NCBI RefSeq assembly: GCF_947179515.1
Contig: NC_067472.1
Coordinates: 200,826,325-200,890,324, forward strand
DNA length: 64,000 nt
Source: Apodemus sylvaticus
Taxonomy: Eukaryota > Chordata > Mammalia > Rodentia > Muridae
Reading direction: 5' to 3'
Each line of letters opens with the position of its first letter. Positions within the stretch are counted from its first letter, which is position 1. Below, one piece after another: positions 1 through 13,937 of this stretch. The notes beneath the pieces were generated by a model, which worked only from the letters and a program-made list of their open reading frames with translations, made no database searches and had not been told where the DNA came from. The position numbers and the translations under genes were made by a program.

Positions 1-243
1 CCACATTTTTTGCATCCACTCTTCTGTTGAGGGATACCTGGGTTCTTTCCAGCATCTGGCAATTATAAATAGGGCTGCTATGAACATAGTAGAGCATGTA
101 TCCTTATTACATGGTGGGGAATCCTCTGTATATATGCCCAGGAGTGGTATAGCAGGATCTTCTGGAAGTGAGGTGCCCAGTTTTCTGAGGAACCGCCAGA
201 CTGATTTCCAGAGTGGTTGTACCAATTTGCAACCCCACCACAC
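1..243 (-). mobile_element. L1 ORF2 3'-end fragment, cut by window edge
   Basis: The reverse complement encodes the last part of L1 ORF2 and is nearly base-for-base the same as 50,029-50,260 inside the full-length L1. It therefore belongs to the same young subfamily. Homology stops near 243, where the L1 copy would read on into the Cys-rich block. The rest of the element lies outside the window to the left. Confidence 0.9.
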
Positions 244-3200
244 TGCTGGTTTTCTAAGACAACCTCTCAAGAAATTTACTCAAGAGGCAGAGATTGAAGA
301 AATTCCACAGAAAACACTGTATAAGAGTTTTATGTCTTTTATTTCCCAATGCTGTGTTATTCTGAATTCTTCAGGAGAGGTAGTATTGGGCAAGCAATGA
401 ATCATCCTGCTTTCTTTTATAATATTTTGGTACACTTGATGTGCTACAGGAATAAGATTGCTCTGGTTTTAGAATTTTGTCCCTTCTCCCTCACATTTAT
501 TGGTTTAAACAGACCTAACTCATTGCTACATTGTTCTTCCTACATATTTCTACTGTTGACTTCCTCTGCCCACTTAGATTATCGTGCAAGAAAGGGATCC
601 AGAGACAGAGATGCTTATATATGACAAAAGGAAGGAAAGTGAATAAATGAATGAATGAATGAATGAATGAATGAGAAAGTGTAGATGGAAGATCAGGGGG
701 AAAGACATCAAAGAAAAAAAAGAAAGGGGAAACACTAAGAAACCAGTGGATAATTAAAACTAGGACATGGATGTCAAGGTCTAGGAGGAGCACAGCGTGG
801 ACCATGATCAATTACAATAGGCAGACATAGTCCGCAGTTGCTAAAATAGAAGGGAAACACTGTGCAAAGTAGATGAGAAGAGAGATAGGAGGTTTTGAGA
901 GAGATGAGATGGTAAAAGAGAAAGAGGGAGAGACATCTATGAAAAAAGGCATCTAAGAAAAAAAGAGAAATGAGTAAAAGAAAACAAACAAAAGAAAACG
1001 GTAGAGAGAAAGGTGGAAAAGAGAGACAGAGGAAACTAGGACTTGGAGGCAAATGTGTGCAACTGTGTCTGCCTTTTCTCATTTCAGAATTGGAATTTTC
1101 ACACTGACACCTACTGGACTACAAGAAATATCCGATTGTCCACGGAGAGGGTTCCACGCCCACAGACAGGACACAGCTCTCTTCTGTGTATGTATCTTTG
1201 TACAAGTAATCAAGGCCGTGTTTTCAAGCAGGACACAGTGCTGATTGGGTTCATCATTTTTTCCTTACCCTCCTGGCAGTTCATCTTCACCACCCTCTTC
1301 TTAACAATTCACAATAACCAAATATCTAGGATGCAGGTATCAGTGGATATAAGTTTTCTCATATTTGAAATCTAGTCATTGACTGTCTCTGAGGTGCTAG
1401 TCCTTTCTGTCCCTCAAACCAGATATCTGGGCTTACTAATAACATCAGGATAAGATTAAGGAAGCAAAACTTGAGTGTACTTCAGGGTCAGAGTGTGAGA
1501 GCAGCATGCTTGAGGCTCTGAATTCCATCCCCAGTAACATGAGGAAAAGAACAAAGTATTAAATCCATTAGCTTATTTAATGCTTTATCAATGTCATTAA
1601 CTAACTCACAGTCAGCGATCTGAATGCAAATGGAAAATATGCAAGATAGGTTAATTATGCAAATTTTGACCAGGAATTTTGTCTGGAAGAGTATGGTTCT
1701 AACTCTCTAGGGAGGTAGTTTCTTCTCCCATATTATTTTCTCTGGTCACACACTTAGTATGATCAGATCTCTGTGTGTCAGATCAGCCCCAGATAGCAAG
1801 ATTCTTTCACTTTATTGCATATCAGCCAGGGCTCTTCCATTGAGTTTAGATTCAAAGGAAATGTAGCAACATAGTGAAAGGACCAGAACCTGTCCCATAA
1901 AATATATAAGAACCAGAAATTCAGTCAGAGAGATGCAAAGTAATCTAAGATCCTATATCAGACTGCTAATTCCAAGAGTCAATCTGTCTTTCTATCTCTG
2001 TCTCTCTGTGTATGTGTGCTTTATATGTGTCATAATACATGTATATATATATACATATCATATATATTATACTCTTGATTATAACAAAAAATTAAGACCT
2101 AATATAATTTAAGATTTCTTTGTAAAGCATGTATATTTCTATGTTTCTTTCTGTACAATCATTGTGTAGACTTGTGAAGGCAGATACCATTTTCAGTTTA
2201 AGCCTGTTATCTGTGGGTTCAGTACCTGTAGTGCTGAGAAGAGTTTGTCAGATGCCCTAGATCTGGAGTCAGGTGATTGTGCAGTGCCTGCTTCTGTATA
2301 AGATCAGTGGATTCTGTTACACATTTTATCATCTCCCTTGTTCCCAGTTGAGTACTCTCATGGATCAAGAGCAGAGAACATTTTTCAGTCAGATGGGAGG
2401 AAGATCTGAACAGATGTATTCTAAACTACATAGCTCTGTCTTGTAATATAACAATGTTAAGTATTGCAAAGTTGAAAGAGAATGCATGATTATAAAAAAA
2501 ATGCCTAGAAATCTAATCCCAAGGTTCCAAGTTGTAACAACACTTTCTATTTCTGGCCAATGTAAAGCATACCAACAAAGCCAGCAGCAGGACAGGTATA
2601 GCAGGTGAATCATGAGTTTAAAGCTATCTGACACTATGTCGCCAAACTGAGTCAGACTGATTACTCCTTATGTTTTTGTATGCCATATTTAAGCATCCCT
2701 CAAAGACTATTAGATAACTTTTATCATCTGATTTATACAATGACTCCAATAATACACTGGACTTACTGATCCTTTTAATAAGGCAATATTTTGCAAGTGA
2801 CTCTAGAAAATATGTGCCAAGATATATGGTGACACACTGACTCTGATCATGAGGAGAAATAGGGAGGAGTACTGGGTCCCAGCCCCTTTCCCATAGCTGC
2901 CACCAACAAGATAATCTCACGTCTAAGATGACAATTATTGCTCTACAGTTAGCTTTTTACATTAGAGGATTGGGACAGGGCTATGCAGTGAGATTGCTTG
3001 TGTTTTAAACTTTAGGCTCTCTATTCAGTTCCCAGCATTTCCACTTCTGGAATCTGCTAAGTGCTGCTTTCCTATAATACAGCACTGGAGAGCAGGTGTC
3101 AGGAGTTTAACACCAAGATTGGTCTGTGCTCTCTAGGATATATAGTGTAGACTAGATCACATGAGACTTTCCTTTGCTATAATATAAAAAGTATAAGCTG

Positions 3201-4812
3201 TTTCAAAATTGGAGCTTACCATGACTTATCCACATTTCCTTTTCTCCAATTGCAGGACTGCAGTCATGTCACCACCCGGAACATCATGGTGACTGTCACA
3301 GATTTGAGATGAGTCAAATCCCAAACACCTTCAGTTGTGAGTGTGTGTGTGTGTACGTGTGTGTATGCATGAGTACTTGTACACATGTATGTCTCTCTCT
3401 CTGAGTGTTTTATACATATGAATGTGTTATATGTATGTATGTAGCGTGGTATACATATCTGTTATGTTCAATATGTTATACATGTTGCTTCTATCTCTTG
3501 AATGTTTAATCTACATCATGTATGTGTATCAGTCTGGATGGTTATACTTGGTGGCCAAAAGAAAACCTATCTTTTTTATATGAGGTTTATTTAAAGTTAG
3601 GATAGTGTATTAGGAGTTCATAACAATTAGAAATTGATTTTGTTATAAAACATATTTATTAAGAGGTTAAGACAATATTTTTGGCCATGAGCCATGAGCA
3701 TACATTGTATATAAGGATTCAGTACACCCAAAACTGGTCTGCATCATCTGTCACAAGGTAGATGTGGGACAGATTATAATTCCTAGACTCACTAACCAAC
3801 TGCAGAAGGGAATCACCTCAAAGGTCCCAGACATCAGCCTACATTTTTCATCTACTCAGAATGTTGCTCTGAGAGAAATGGATTAATGAAGACTAAAAAG
3901 AAATTTCTGACTCAATAGAAACTTCGTTGCTTTTGGATTGACTTTAATCTGACATGAGTCGACCACTGGTATTCAGTTTCTAGTACAAACGGCATGATAT
4001 GATGTCTCCCTACATGAGATTATTATAGTCTGGTACTGCAACATCATGGAAAACTGAAAAAGATGTATTTTCCAGAAAATATACTAGAGATGTGTGTTTC
4101 TGCTAGGCTCCCTGAAGAACTTTTGAGGATGCTGTGTCAGGCTTACACCATTAAAGTGCTGACTTTGTACTGTGATGTTCACTGCATATTGAATCTTCAG
4201 TTCATCACAGATGTGAAAAGAACTTTGGTAACAAAGTGACCACCTCTCAAACCCTGGAAGACAAGAAGAGATGACTACAGCCCTGTGGAATTTGTCACAT
4301 TTATAGAACATAAATAAGATGAGGAAGACTTTCTCCACTCCTCATACACCATGTCACCTGCTCCAGTTTGTCCAGTCCTACAACCAAGTTGTCCTGATGG
4401 ATATACCACTGACTCAACAATCTTGCCACAAAACACAAGACAATACACCAGGGAAATCTGTCTGGCCAACACAGAGTAATGTGCTCGCCTGAACATGGTT
4501 CCTACAGCATGTGATTTCCCTGAATTCTTCATGACCTAATCAATGAGAAGAGTACTTGCATCCACCTCACACAAAGATACTGTCATGAACAAGGGATGGC
4601 AGGACAAACTCACTGCTGGTGGCATACTGGCAGAAAGAAGCTCACTATGACCTGTGGGTAGTCAACTATTCTAGTCAATGCTTCTGACTTTGGCCCTGTT
4701 CAGAAGTGAAGCTAATCACAACACATTGATGTTTCCCTCATATTGCACAGAATCCAATTTAAAAAGAAAAATCTCTTCAACTATCATGTCTCCTTTAAAT
4801 GTACATTTATTT

Positions 4813-4815
<3 letters not shown>
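244..4815. other. Intergenic stretch, no gene recognised
   Basis: I see no coding exon here. The stretch holds a (GAAT)n tract at about 645-674, a purine-rich run at 690-1,030 and short TA and TG repeats near 2,035-2,070 and 3,335-3,470. A short SINE-like remnant may lie near 1,480-1,545. The open frames at 4,084-4,532 on the minus strand match no family I know. Confidence 0.5.
645..674. repeat. (GAAT)n microsatellite
   Basis: About seven uninterrupted copies of the tetramer GAAT are directly visible. A purine-rich run follows. Confidence 0.9.
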
Positions 4816-4923
<108 letters not shown>

Positions 4924-4969
4924 CTGTGTAGGTGTTTATTGTTTTGCTTCTAGAGGACATATGCTAGAG

Positions 4970-7900
4970 GTTCTCTCGAGTTCAGGAGCACTTGAAGGCA
5001 TCAGGTATTTTCTACTACTATGTTAGATTCCATGATCAAACTCTGCTTGTCAGGCATGGTGCTAAGGTGCTTGTCCCTGGAAGCCAAGGGACATGTGACA
5101 TTTAAAAACAATAACAAAAACAAAACACATAAAACCTGCTGTGTTCAATCAGGTGTGTTGCATGTCTTCCCTGTGGTGTCCCATGGATGCTGGAAAAATT
5201 CTTCTCTCTATACCCCTAAAGAAAAATGACTCCTCATACCCAAAACACTTGATATTATTAGCTGTTCTTATAAAGCTGGACTAGGAGCTTCTTTAATATG
5301 TATGATAGCATGCTGTAAGGGCTTCACTTTTTAAAGGTATAGTGCAAGTAAACACAGTTGCTGGGTTTTTATGAGTGCAATGGCTTATCCTGTCCAGAAC
5401 AGACGTTTTCAAAGTGCTCCTCCTATTTTCCACCTTTTATACTGTTTCTAGGACATGTTATACCATGGCCTCTGAGTAGTTAGGTCTGGTGTGTATTTGT
5501 GTGATTTAAATGTTTCATTTGGGGTCAAACACTTAACATTTGCTCTCAGTAACACGAGGTAATTAAGGAAATAGGTATATGTCTAAATAATAGTAATATT
5601 AATGATGATGATGATGATGATAGTAATGATAAGGATAATGAGAGTAGTACAAATACAAGTAATAATAATAAAAAACCAATGAGAGTAAATTAGTCTATAC
5701 ATTGACAGATCCCCATGCAAAAGTTGTTTCTCTGACCTTTGGGAAAAGTAGCACTAATCTATGAACATGAACACATTGAGGAAGCAGTTTGAAAGTATGT
5801 CCAAAAAGACAGCAGTATGTCTTTTCAGGATCTGTTATGAACCAGAGTGTGGGTTTAGGACCAGATTAAAGATCTAGGTATGGATTCCATCTTGTCTAAT
5901 GGCCAAAATTTTAACCAGACCATTTTTGGTTGCTGTTATAGCAAGACTGTCATGATTGAATCTGTAGGCATATCCTACCAAGCACGTTAGAATAATAGCA
6001 GATAAAAATCCACTAGTAGTCAGAACATGACTTTCTCCCATGTATAGCACCACGCTTCACAGAGAATGCAAAGCAGCAGTCAGATGTCTACCAGACTCAG
6101 TTCATTTCTCTATGTACCAAGACTGAACTGTGGTTTCTTCAAGAGTAGGTTCTTACCATCTACTTCTGGTATGTAACCAAGAGAAATAGTACTAGCTTAT
6201 ATTGTTTATGTAGCTTCAGGGTTCACTGAATAAAAGTACAAGGTGGGTTTCTCACTCCTGGGACTGAATTTTTTGATCACAATCATCAGTTGCTGAAACA
6301 AGCTGCAAGTGTTCACTGCAGAGGGTCCTCCCTTTAACTTAAGATTCGTGGTCTCCAGCTTGGATATTGAAGCCTGTGGACAGGATGATTCCTATTGGAT
6401 CCTTAAGAGCAGCTAGGGTCTCACTAACCATTGCTATCTGAGAATAATGAACTCTCAATTATTTCCACAAGTCCGCACTCACCAAATGCATCATATATAA
6501 AGGCCACACTGATAACTGTTCCATCACTACAGCACGAGGTTTTCTTACCACTGGTCCCTTCGCATGTCTGTGCCTAGATTAGGACAGAAAGTAAATCTCT
6601 AAGTGTCCTTGTTGCAATGCTTACACTCCATTCCACATCTGTCCCAGACACACACTTTTTCTTCACTTCTTCTATTAGAGCCTTCCCTATTATTCTGACC
6701 TCTCCTTGCTTGTTGGTCTAAGTGAAGACACAGATTATGTCTTCATATCACAGCTGGCCCTGTACACATAGACACAACCCAATCCCCAGACTGACTTGCT
6801 GCTAGCCAGTGCAGAGTTGTAAGTGAGGTGGTACTATAAATCCAGGACTAGGCTGAGGAGCCAGGTCATCACTTGTAAATGTTCCTGATCAAAACATGAG
6901 GAGGACACAAAGCATTCTGATCCTCAATGCTCTGCAGAGTACAAATTAATTTATGGACAGTGCATGAGGCTCCAGACATGGCTCATTCCAAAAAAAAAAA
7001 AAACTGATTCAATATGGATCCTATTTGATCTCATCTCCCATATGTTTGCTCATAAGTTCTCTACTCAATTCCTAATTTTCTTGGGTAACCTTGGCTCTAG
7101 TAATGAATTCATATACCTACATATAGACCAAAAATTGACATGCGCAAAGTCTTCTGAGAAACAAAATAAATAGAAACCCTTAAACATAGAACTCTATAAG
7201 CATTTACCTGCTCAAGAGCCTGCCTGGATTTCCTCAGTCTTGATGCATGTACCTGGATGTCAGGTGGGGGATCAGGCAGAGAACCCATGGGGAAGTAGAG
7301 AGTGTGGAGTTCTAGGGGAAGCTTAAAGTCCCTGAAAAACCCAAGACAGCAAGAGAACGAGAACGTAGAGCATTCTAACCCGTTGGGTAAGGACTTCCTA
7401 CTCAGCCATTAGCTCTCCTTAATTTGAACCAGAGAAAGAATAATAGTATTTATATTGTAGACTCTGAATGTGTTTTCTGGGGAGACCTTGTGGCTATAAG
7501 TTGAAGACCTGTTGGAGATATTGGAAGATAGGAAATCTTGCCAATTTTCCTATTGTTTAATCAGGTAAGTCACCCAGAAGACATCTCAAGTCCTGCTTCT
7601 TGGGATAGAGACAGAAATATACCAAGACATCTAGGTAGTTTGGTTTACATAGTTAAACCTGATCGAAAGTAAAGCCAATTCTAGAGAGGAGAGGAGGAAT
7701 GTGTTAATATTTTGGTGATTCTCCATCAAAAAGCAAAGAACCTCTCAGGTGATTTCATTAACACACTTAAAGAGCAGTTTATCCTCCTTGCTGCTGACAT
7801 TTCCCTGTTAGCATAGTAAGAGGCATTTGTAGTCTATGAGGTGTCAGGTACAGTGACATTTCTGAATGACAATCATGCATTTTTTTGAGGTAGGATATCC

Positions 7901-10250
7901 ATATAAGGCAGGCTGGCCATATGATTTTCTTGCCTCAGCTTCAGTGAGGTTTGAGTGACAGTGATGTTGATATTCTATTTAGGCCTGAGTTACTAATATA
8001 GCATGCTCAAGTTCTGGAGAACCAAACCTCACAAATCATCAATATAGGAACCAGAGGCTAAAAGATACTTCACAATTAGGCAAAGGGACAGGTGACCATA
8101 AAGAAATACTCATTGCTCACAAGCTGTGTTGCCATGTCTCTTAGACAACTTACCTTTAATTGGTCAAGAGAGATTCCGAGGGAGCAGAGGGATGAAGTTC
8201 TCCACAGACTGACTGGAGCCAACTGAGGAGACAGAGATTCTAAGCTGAATGAAGTAAGTGGCATGCCTGTTGCTTTCTGTTGAATGCCTCTCCCCTCTCT
8301 GCCTTGTGAGAGCACTATGCATCTACCTCCATCTGTGACACTGCTATCTTGATAGATGTACAAGGCTGAAAGATTGGCCACAACACTGGTCATAGAGTTT
8401 GCATTCCAGGACCCTTAGCTATTGTATCCAGAGATATCTGAAAGAGAACATGATTGGACGGTGGTTAATGGAAGTCCAGGAAAAGGAGGAAGCAGTGGAT
8501 GCCACAGTTATCATGAACTAACACACAAGTCCCATTTCTTGGCGGCTCAGGGCAGTTTCTCAAGTGTACAGTAGATTAAATGGCTATACATTTGGAAACA
8601 ACCATTTTTCAGTATGTGTGTCTACATGTGCCTCTCTGTCATGGGAGGTTTCTCCAATTGTGTGTGTGATACATGAGTATGTACAGAGATGAGGGTCTCC
8701 ATGAGTGAGAGATTATGCTTGTAGATGTGAGCATTCATACATGTGTACTTAGTTCTTTGTGGGCCTTCTCTGCCTCTATGCATACAGCACAAGCAATAAA
8801 TCAAAGACTTTGTTCTCAGGGGCTCTATTGCTGCCCTGAGAGCCTGTTACCAAGGCTCAAAGGGTATGTGAGCAAGAGAGAAATGTGAGAAGGCTGGGCT
8901 ACACTTGTTAGGCAGGAAGGTCAATTGTGTTTGGAAGAAGGATGGAAGCTTCTCTGGATTCCTCTATGTAGGAAACCATGAAATTGTCTATCGGTTTAAT
9001 CATCCATACACCCAAGAAGCTGCATCACATACTGTTTTGCAGGTGTGTATTGTTGTGAGCATAGGTGAAAACAGGGCTTTTCACAGAGCAGCTTACAGCA
9101 TAAATAAAACATAGATTTCTGTATAGGTCAAAGCTGTAGGCATTTTGATGGGATAGCTCATTTCAACCTACTTCAAGTTGTACAACAATCTACCTACCCA
9201 TTTGGTTCTCACTGTTTACAGCTCTGTTCCCTATCTTCTGCTTCCATCAGTATCTTTTCATACTCCTGCATCTGCTTTTGTCCCCTCTGTCTGTCTCCTG
9301 CCCTGGTCAATCCCAGTAGTTTTGACCTTTCTATTGGCTGTCAGATAATTATAATTAGCAATTAGCAGTAAGACAGTGCCAGAATATCTCTTGGATTGCC
9401 ATCAGGCAATGACATTCATGTTTTGAGCAAAGTCAGCAAAATTTAAATCAGCAAAATTTAAAATCTAAAGCACAGTGAAGGTTCAGAAATGACAGTATCA
9501 AACTCCTGCCATCACTTAGCTCTTTATTAGTACAGATTTAACAATTGAAAATACAGAGATGCACCTTCATATACAGTAAGGAATGTCACCTGAACAATGG
9601 GTGGATATGTGCACACAGCATGCAAATGTGGAGGTCACAAGACCATTTCAGATGTTGCTTTATGTTACCTTCTACTTTCATGGTTGTGAGCCAGCTTATG
9701 AAGTACTAAAAACTACAGTCGGGTCTTCTCAAAGAGTAGTGCATGCTCTTAATCACTAAAGCATCTATCTAACCCTCACCTAAGATACTTCACATTTGTT
9801 TGTTTGTGTGTTCGATATTGATCATAAAGGGATAAATGGTTGGCGGTCAGCAGATAATTTCAGGAAGGTGGTTTCTTTTAGATCTGTATATTGAATTTAA
9901 GAATGAAACTTAGGTTGCCACACAGAAAAGCTCAACAAAGTAATATTTGGCAAACCAACAGAAGAAAAGAGCTCAAGAAACTGAGACATATTTTTACACA
10001 TTCAGGAGTCCTATAATACTAAACTGAAAGATAGGTTTTGGGAAGACTTTGCACACACCAATACACCCAATGTCTGCTGCCTCACCGTCTGTGTGTACAA
10101 ATAAGTTTTGATCAGTTGACTTAGAAGGCTTTGTTCTCCTTGTGTCTAGTCTATCCTATGGTAAGCATATTATTTATTCTTATTTTTCTATTTCAGGATT
10201 CCTTGAGCTCTGAGGAGGGGTATTTAATGGAGAAATCTCATATGGAGTTG
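4970..10250. other. Intergenic stretch, no gene recognised
   Basis: No coding exon is supported. There is a (GAT)n-like run at about 5,600-5,640, and possible very old SINE remnants near 7,885-7,975 and 9,720-9,780. The small open frames at 8,076-8,393 and 8,905-9,114 show no recognisable domain. Confidence 0.5.
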
Positions 10251-10254
10251 GGTG

Positions 10255-10350
10255 CTGCTCTTTCTCTCTCTCTCTGTCTCTGACTCTTTCTGTCTCTGTC
10301 TCTCTCTCTTTCTGCCTCTATCTCTTTTCTCTGTGTGTGTCTGTCTGTCT
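10255..10350. repeat. Degenerate (TCTCTG)n pyrimidine-rich repeat
   Basis: The plus strand is a run of TCTC, TCTG and TGTC units. The open frames on both strands are low-complexity translations. Confidence 0.85.
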
Positions 10351-10426
10351 GTTGGACATTCTGTATGTACCCCAGTCTCTCTGCATGCATACTGTCTGAT
10401 TGTCTATCTTTGCATTTTTTCCCATC

Positions 10427-10486
10427 AGATGCATGAGAAACCGGGGAAGATCCTTGAGGACATGGGCACAGGGGGAAAGTTCCTGA
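10427..10486 (+). mobile_element. Small L1 ORF2 remnant
   Basis: This short stretch translates to HEKPGKILEDMGTGGKFLN. It lines up with GKTLEDIGTGRKFLN in ORF2 of the full-length L1 in this window. Nothing recognisable from L1 remains on either side. Confidence 0.7.
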
Positions 10487-10489
10487 ACA

Positions 10490-11710
10490 TAATATATATT
10501 CAAGTAATGACTTCACTGTACCTTTTAAAATGGTAAAAAATGTAAAATGTAAAGATATAAATAATGATGCATTTGGAGCTTCTAATATGTGTATATTTAC
10601 TTTCTTTAAAGAATTGGACACTGAAGGAGTCCGTTCTCTCATTCAGCTTGGGAAAGAAATGCCAATGCTGCCATTACCCTTAGCAAGGCTGTATTTTTAT
10701 AGACAGATTGATTTTTAGAGCGGCTGTTCAGAACAGACTGCTTCTGGAACGCATGTAGTTGTAGGCTGATTGAGTACAAGGGTAATACTATAAGTAGTGA
10801 CAAACACTTCAGATCCCAGAAATGGCTCCCAGCATTATGAAAAGCCTGATGGTTCACTACACTCCTGAACTTTAAATACCTTGTACAGTGCATCACATCA
10901 CAGCTGAATGTTTCCAGCTTTCCTCTTTGGCTACTTCTCTATTTCTCACATGATGCTTTCCTGGAGCTGGAGAGAATATGATGCTTGGAGACCTTTCTAT
11001 TTTCTATCATAGCCAGGAACTTCACTCTATCTGATATCAGCTTGAGATTTTAAGATAGGAGTGTAGACTTAGCATGGTTTTAAAGATGTAAAATGCTCAA
11101 AAGATTTACTGACATTCCTAGACTTGGTTCTTTACTGGGAACCTGATGTTTTTATATAAGCCATGGTCAATAGGATAAATGGTGTAGGCTTAGCTGTCCC
11201 TGAGAACTGGTCAGCTTTCTCCTAGAACAAAGCACGGTGTTAGTCATGTGCTTCAGTTCTGTGGAATACTTTGATTTTAGTACATCAGCATAGTACATTT
11301 AGAATGATTGCATTTGAAAGTTATTTTTTAAGTTTTCTCTGCGTGAGTATGTAAAATCCAACTAATCAACTCTGTTTTCATTCCACAATGCATTATACAG
11401 TTGTGTGTTCATTGCAAGAGACTGTAATGATGGTCATTAAATCTTAATGACCTTCACGTAATATGCTTCAATTGTCACCCTAAATATACATATCATTTAG
11501 TATAAAAGCCAAAATAGAATTATTGCTCCCTTCTGAAACATGAAATATTACCTCTCTATTAAACTGTTATATGCTAGCTCTCAGCAGCTTAATGGTAAAG
11601 CTAAGCTTCCTAGTCATATCAAGATTTTCTAGTCACTGCACAAAGGAAATGCCTAAGAGCTGCCCTATTGCTTTCTGAGAAAACGAAGTGCTGTATATTT
11701 CACGTATAAG
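10490..11710. other. Intergenic stretch, nothing recognised
   Basis: AT-rich sequence without a gene or repeat that I can name. It ends where the duplicated block starting at 11,711 begins. Confidence 0.45.
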
Positions 11711-12194
11711 TTGTTATACTCAATAACTTTTTGAGTTTTTTATTTACTTATAGAATAATTAGGTAATATCTAAATTAGTGTTTAAATCCTAATATTACAT
11801 AACTTTAGCTAAGTTGGCATGGTTTTAGAAAGTTTCCCTAGTCATCTTAATTTGCTCCATTTTCTGACTCCTCCCTGTAAACAAAAACAGCAAGGACACT
11901 TTATCCTGATTTTTTTCTTTCTTAATTAGTTAATCTCTTATTCAGTTATAGTATGTGATACTATCGTAATAAATGTAAAAAAACGTTAAAACATATTAGG
12001 AGAAAACTTTATCTAATGTGTTGGGTGAAGAACTATAGGTCAGTGTGACATATGCCATAGTGACTGGAATGTAAATGGATAATATAACTTAATAAAATAA
12101 TTTTCAGGAACTGTTTCTCCTTTTATTTCATGAGAATATGATCTAACAATGAAGAATGAATATTTACAGTTACTTTGAAACAACCCCTCTATAT
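11711..12194. repeat. Duplicated block, copy 1
   Basis: This AT-rich segment has close copies at 17,862-18,010 (internally deleted) and 18,131-18,576. In copy 3 the sequence runs on towards the 3' end of the Obox pseudogene. In this copy the homology ends at the motif CTATATA, where an L1 3' end takes over. The block is probably Obox 3'-flanking DNA that was duplicated. Confidence 0.85.
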
Positions 12195-12732
12195 ACCCAG
12201 AGGATTCCCCACCATGTAATAAGGATACATGCTCTACTATGTTCATAGCAGCCCTATTTATAATTGCCAGATGCTGGAAAGAACCCAGGTATCCCTCAAC
12301 AGAAGAGTGGATGCAAAAAATGTGGTATATCTACACAATGGAGTACTATTCAGCCATTAGAAACAATGAATTCATGAAATTCTTAGGCAAATGGATGGAG
12401 CTAGAGAACATCATACTAAGTGAGGTAACCCAGACTCAAAAGGTGAATCATGGTATGCACTCACTAATAAGTGGATATTAACCTAGAAAACTGGAATACC
12501 CAAAACATAATCCACACATCAAATGAGGTACAAGAAGAAAGGAGGAGTGGCCCCTGGTTCTGAAAAGACTGAGTGAAGCAGTATTGAGCAAAATCAGAAC
12601 AGGGAAGTGGGAAGGGTTGGGTGGGAAAACAGGGGGAGGGAAGGGGACTGATGGGACTTCCGGGAAGTGGGGGTCCAGAAAAGGGGAAATCATTTGAAAT
12701 GTAAATAAATATATCAATAAATTAAAAAAAAA
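12195..12732 (+). mobile_element. 5'-truncated L1 3' end
   Basis: It contains the last roughly 95 codons of ORF2, with the stop TAA at 12,479-12,481, then an L1 3' UTR and a short A-tail at 12,723-12,731. Both parts are very close to the full-length element at 49,604-56,225, so it is the same subfamily. I found no clear target-site duplication. The 5' junction falls exactly where homology of the flanking duplicated block stops. Confidence 0.9.
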
Positions 12733-12826
12733 GAATTAGTGGAGAGCATGTGTCATTTGCTTAATGATATTTATCCTATTACCACTTGCTTTTGTTGGCT
12801 TTCCTATGATATAGCTCCTCCTGATT

Positions 12827-13051
12827 TGTTTTTTTTGCTTGTTTGTTTTTTGTTTGTTTTCTTTTTGGTTTTGTTTTTTGTTTTTTGTTTTTGTTGTTGT
12901 TGTTTTGGGTTTTTGAAACAGGGTTTCTCTGTGTAGCCCTGGCTGTCCTAGAACTCACTCTGTACACCAGGCTGGCCTCAAATGGAGAAATCTGCCCACC
13001 TCAATGTCCCAAGTGCAGGGATTAAAGGCATCCCCAACCACTGCCCAGCAT
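12827..13051 (-). mobile_element. B1 SINE with long T-rich (A-tail) side
   Basis: The reverse complement gives a B1 with the mouse-type body (about 12,915-13,051). The region at 12,827-12,914 is the T-rich image of its expanded A-tail. Confidence 0.9.
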
Positions 13052-13071
13052 AGACGTTTAAATAAATAACC

Positions 13072-13105
13072 CTCTCTTCTCTCTCTCTCTCTGTCTCTCT
13101 CACTC

Positions 13106-13179
<74 letters not shown>

Positions 13180-13196
13180 TCACTCACACAAACACA
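13072..13196. repeat. (TC)n-(CA)n compound microsatellite
   Basis: A CT-rich tract is followed by an uninterrupted (CA)n tract and then CACT units. The minus-strand VCVCV and RERER open frames are repeat translations. Confidence 0.95.
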
Positions 13197-13230
13197 GTAG
13201 ATTCCCTTAAAGCCAACTGCACTAGAACTG

Positions 13231-13275
13231 ACCATGGTACATGGTACATGGTACATGGTACATGGTACATGGTAG
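13231..13275. repeat. Heptamer tandem repeat (GGTACAT)n
   Basis: About six head-to-tail copies of the 7-mer GGTACAT are visible with almost no divergence. Confidence 0.95.
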
Positions 13276-13322
13276 GATACATTTATTATACTCAGTGTTT
13301 GATAATTTCTAAGTAAGACATG

Positions 13323-13480
13323 GGGCCAGGTAGTGATGGCTCGAGCCTTTAATCCCTGCACTTGGGAGGCAGAGACAGGTGGATTTCTGAGTTCGAGGCC
13401 AGCTTGGTCTTCAGAGTGAGTTCCAGGACAGCCAGGGCTACACAGACAAACCCTCTCTCAAAAAAAAATGAAAAAAAAAA
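13323..13480 (+). mobile_element. B1 SINE
   Basis: The body shows the internal polymerase III promoter region, the mouse-type segment GGATTTCTGAGTTCGAGG and an A-rich tail. Confidence 0.92.
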
Positions 13481-13937
13481 GAGGGCTGGTAATATGGTGT
13501 AGGTCTTGCGGCAATGCCTGATGATCTGTTACCATACGTAAGCCCTATAAAACAGAAGGTTCCCCAATGTAAACTTTGGTGGCAAAAAGAAGGTAAAGAA
13601 GCACCTGGACATGGAGTTCCAGGTGATAGTGTGTTCCACGTGGCTTGAATGCACTGTCACACCAAAAAGTAAAACAAGGTAACATTTTATTTATATGGAA
13701 ATTACACATCTACAAGAAATGTCAAGGATTCACACACATGTTTTAATACTATTATGCTTAATACTCATGTGAGTAATTGAGCATCAGTTGCCATTCTTGT
13801 AGGGGAACTGACTTTAGTCCCAGGCACACAGAAATTGGCTCACAACTGCCTATAATACTGTCCTGTGGTATCCTACATACCACTGTCCTGCCAAGTACCA
13901 GGTATGTTGATGCATGGATTGAGGCATTACATGTGTC

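Noticed and set aside
4084..4532. Minus-strand open frames of 84-85 residues as a gene remnant
   Set aside because: Neither peptide matches a family I know and they are in different frames; not enough support.
13231..13275. CRISPR-like array
   Set aside because: Seven-base head-to-tail units without spacers in a mammalian sequence.
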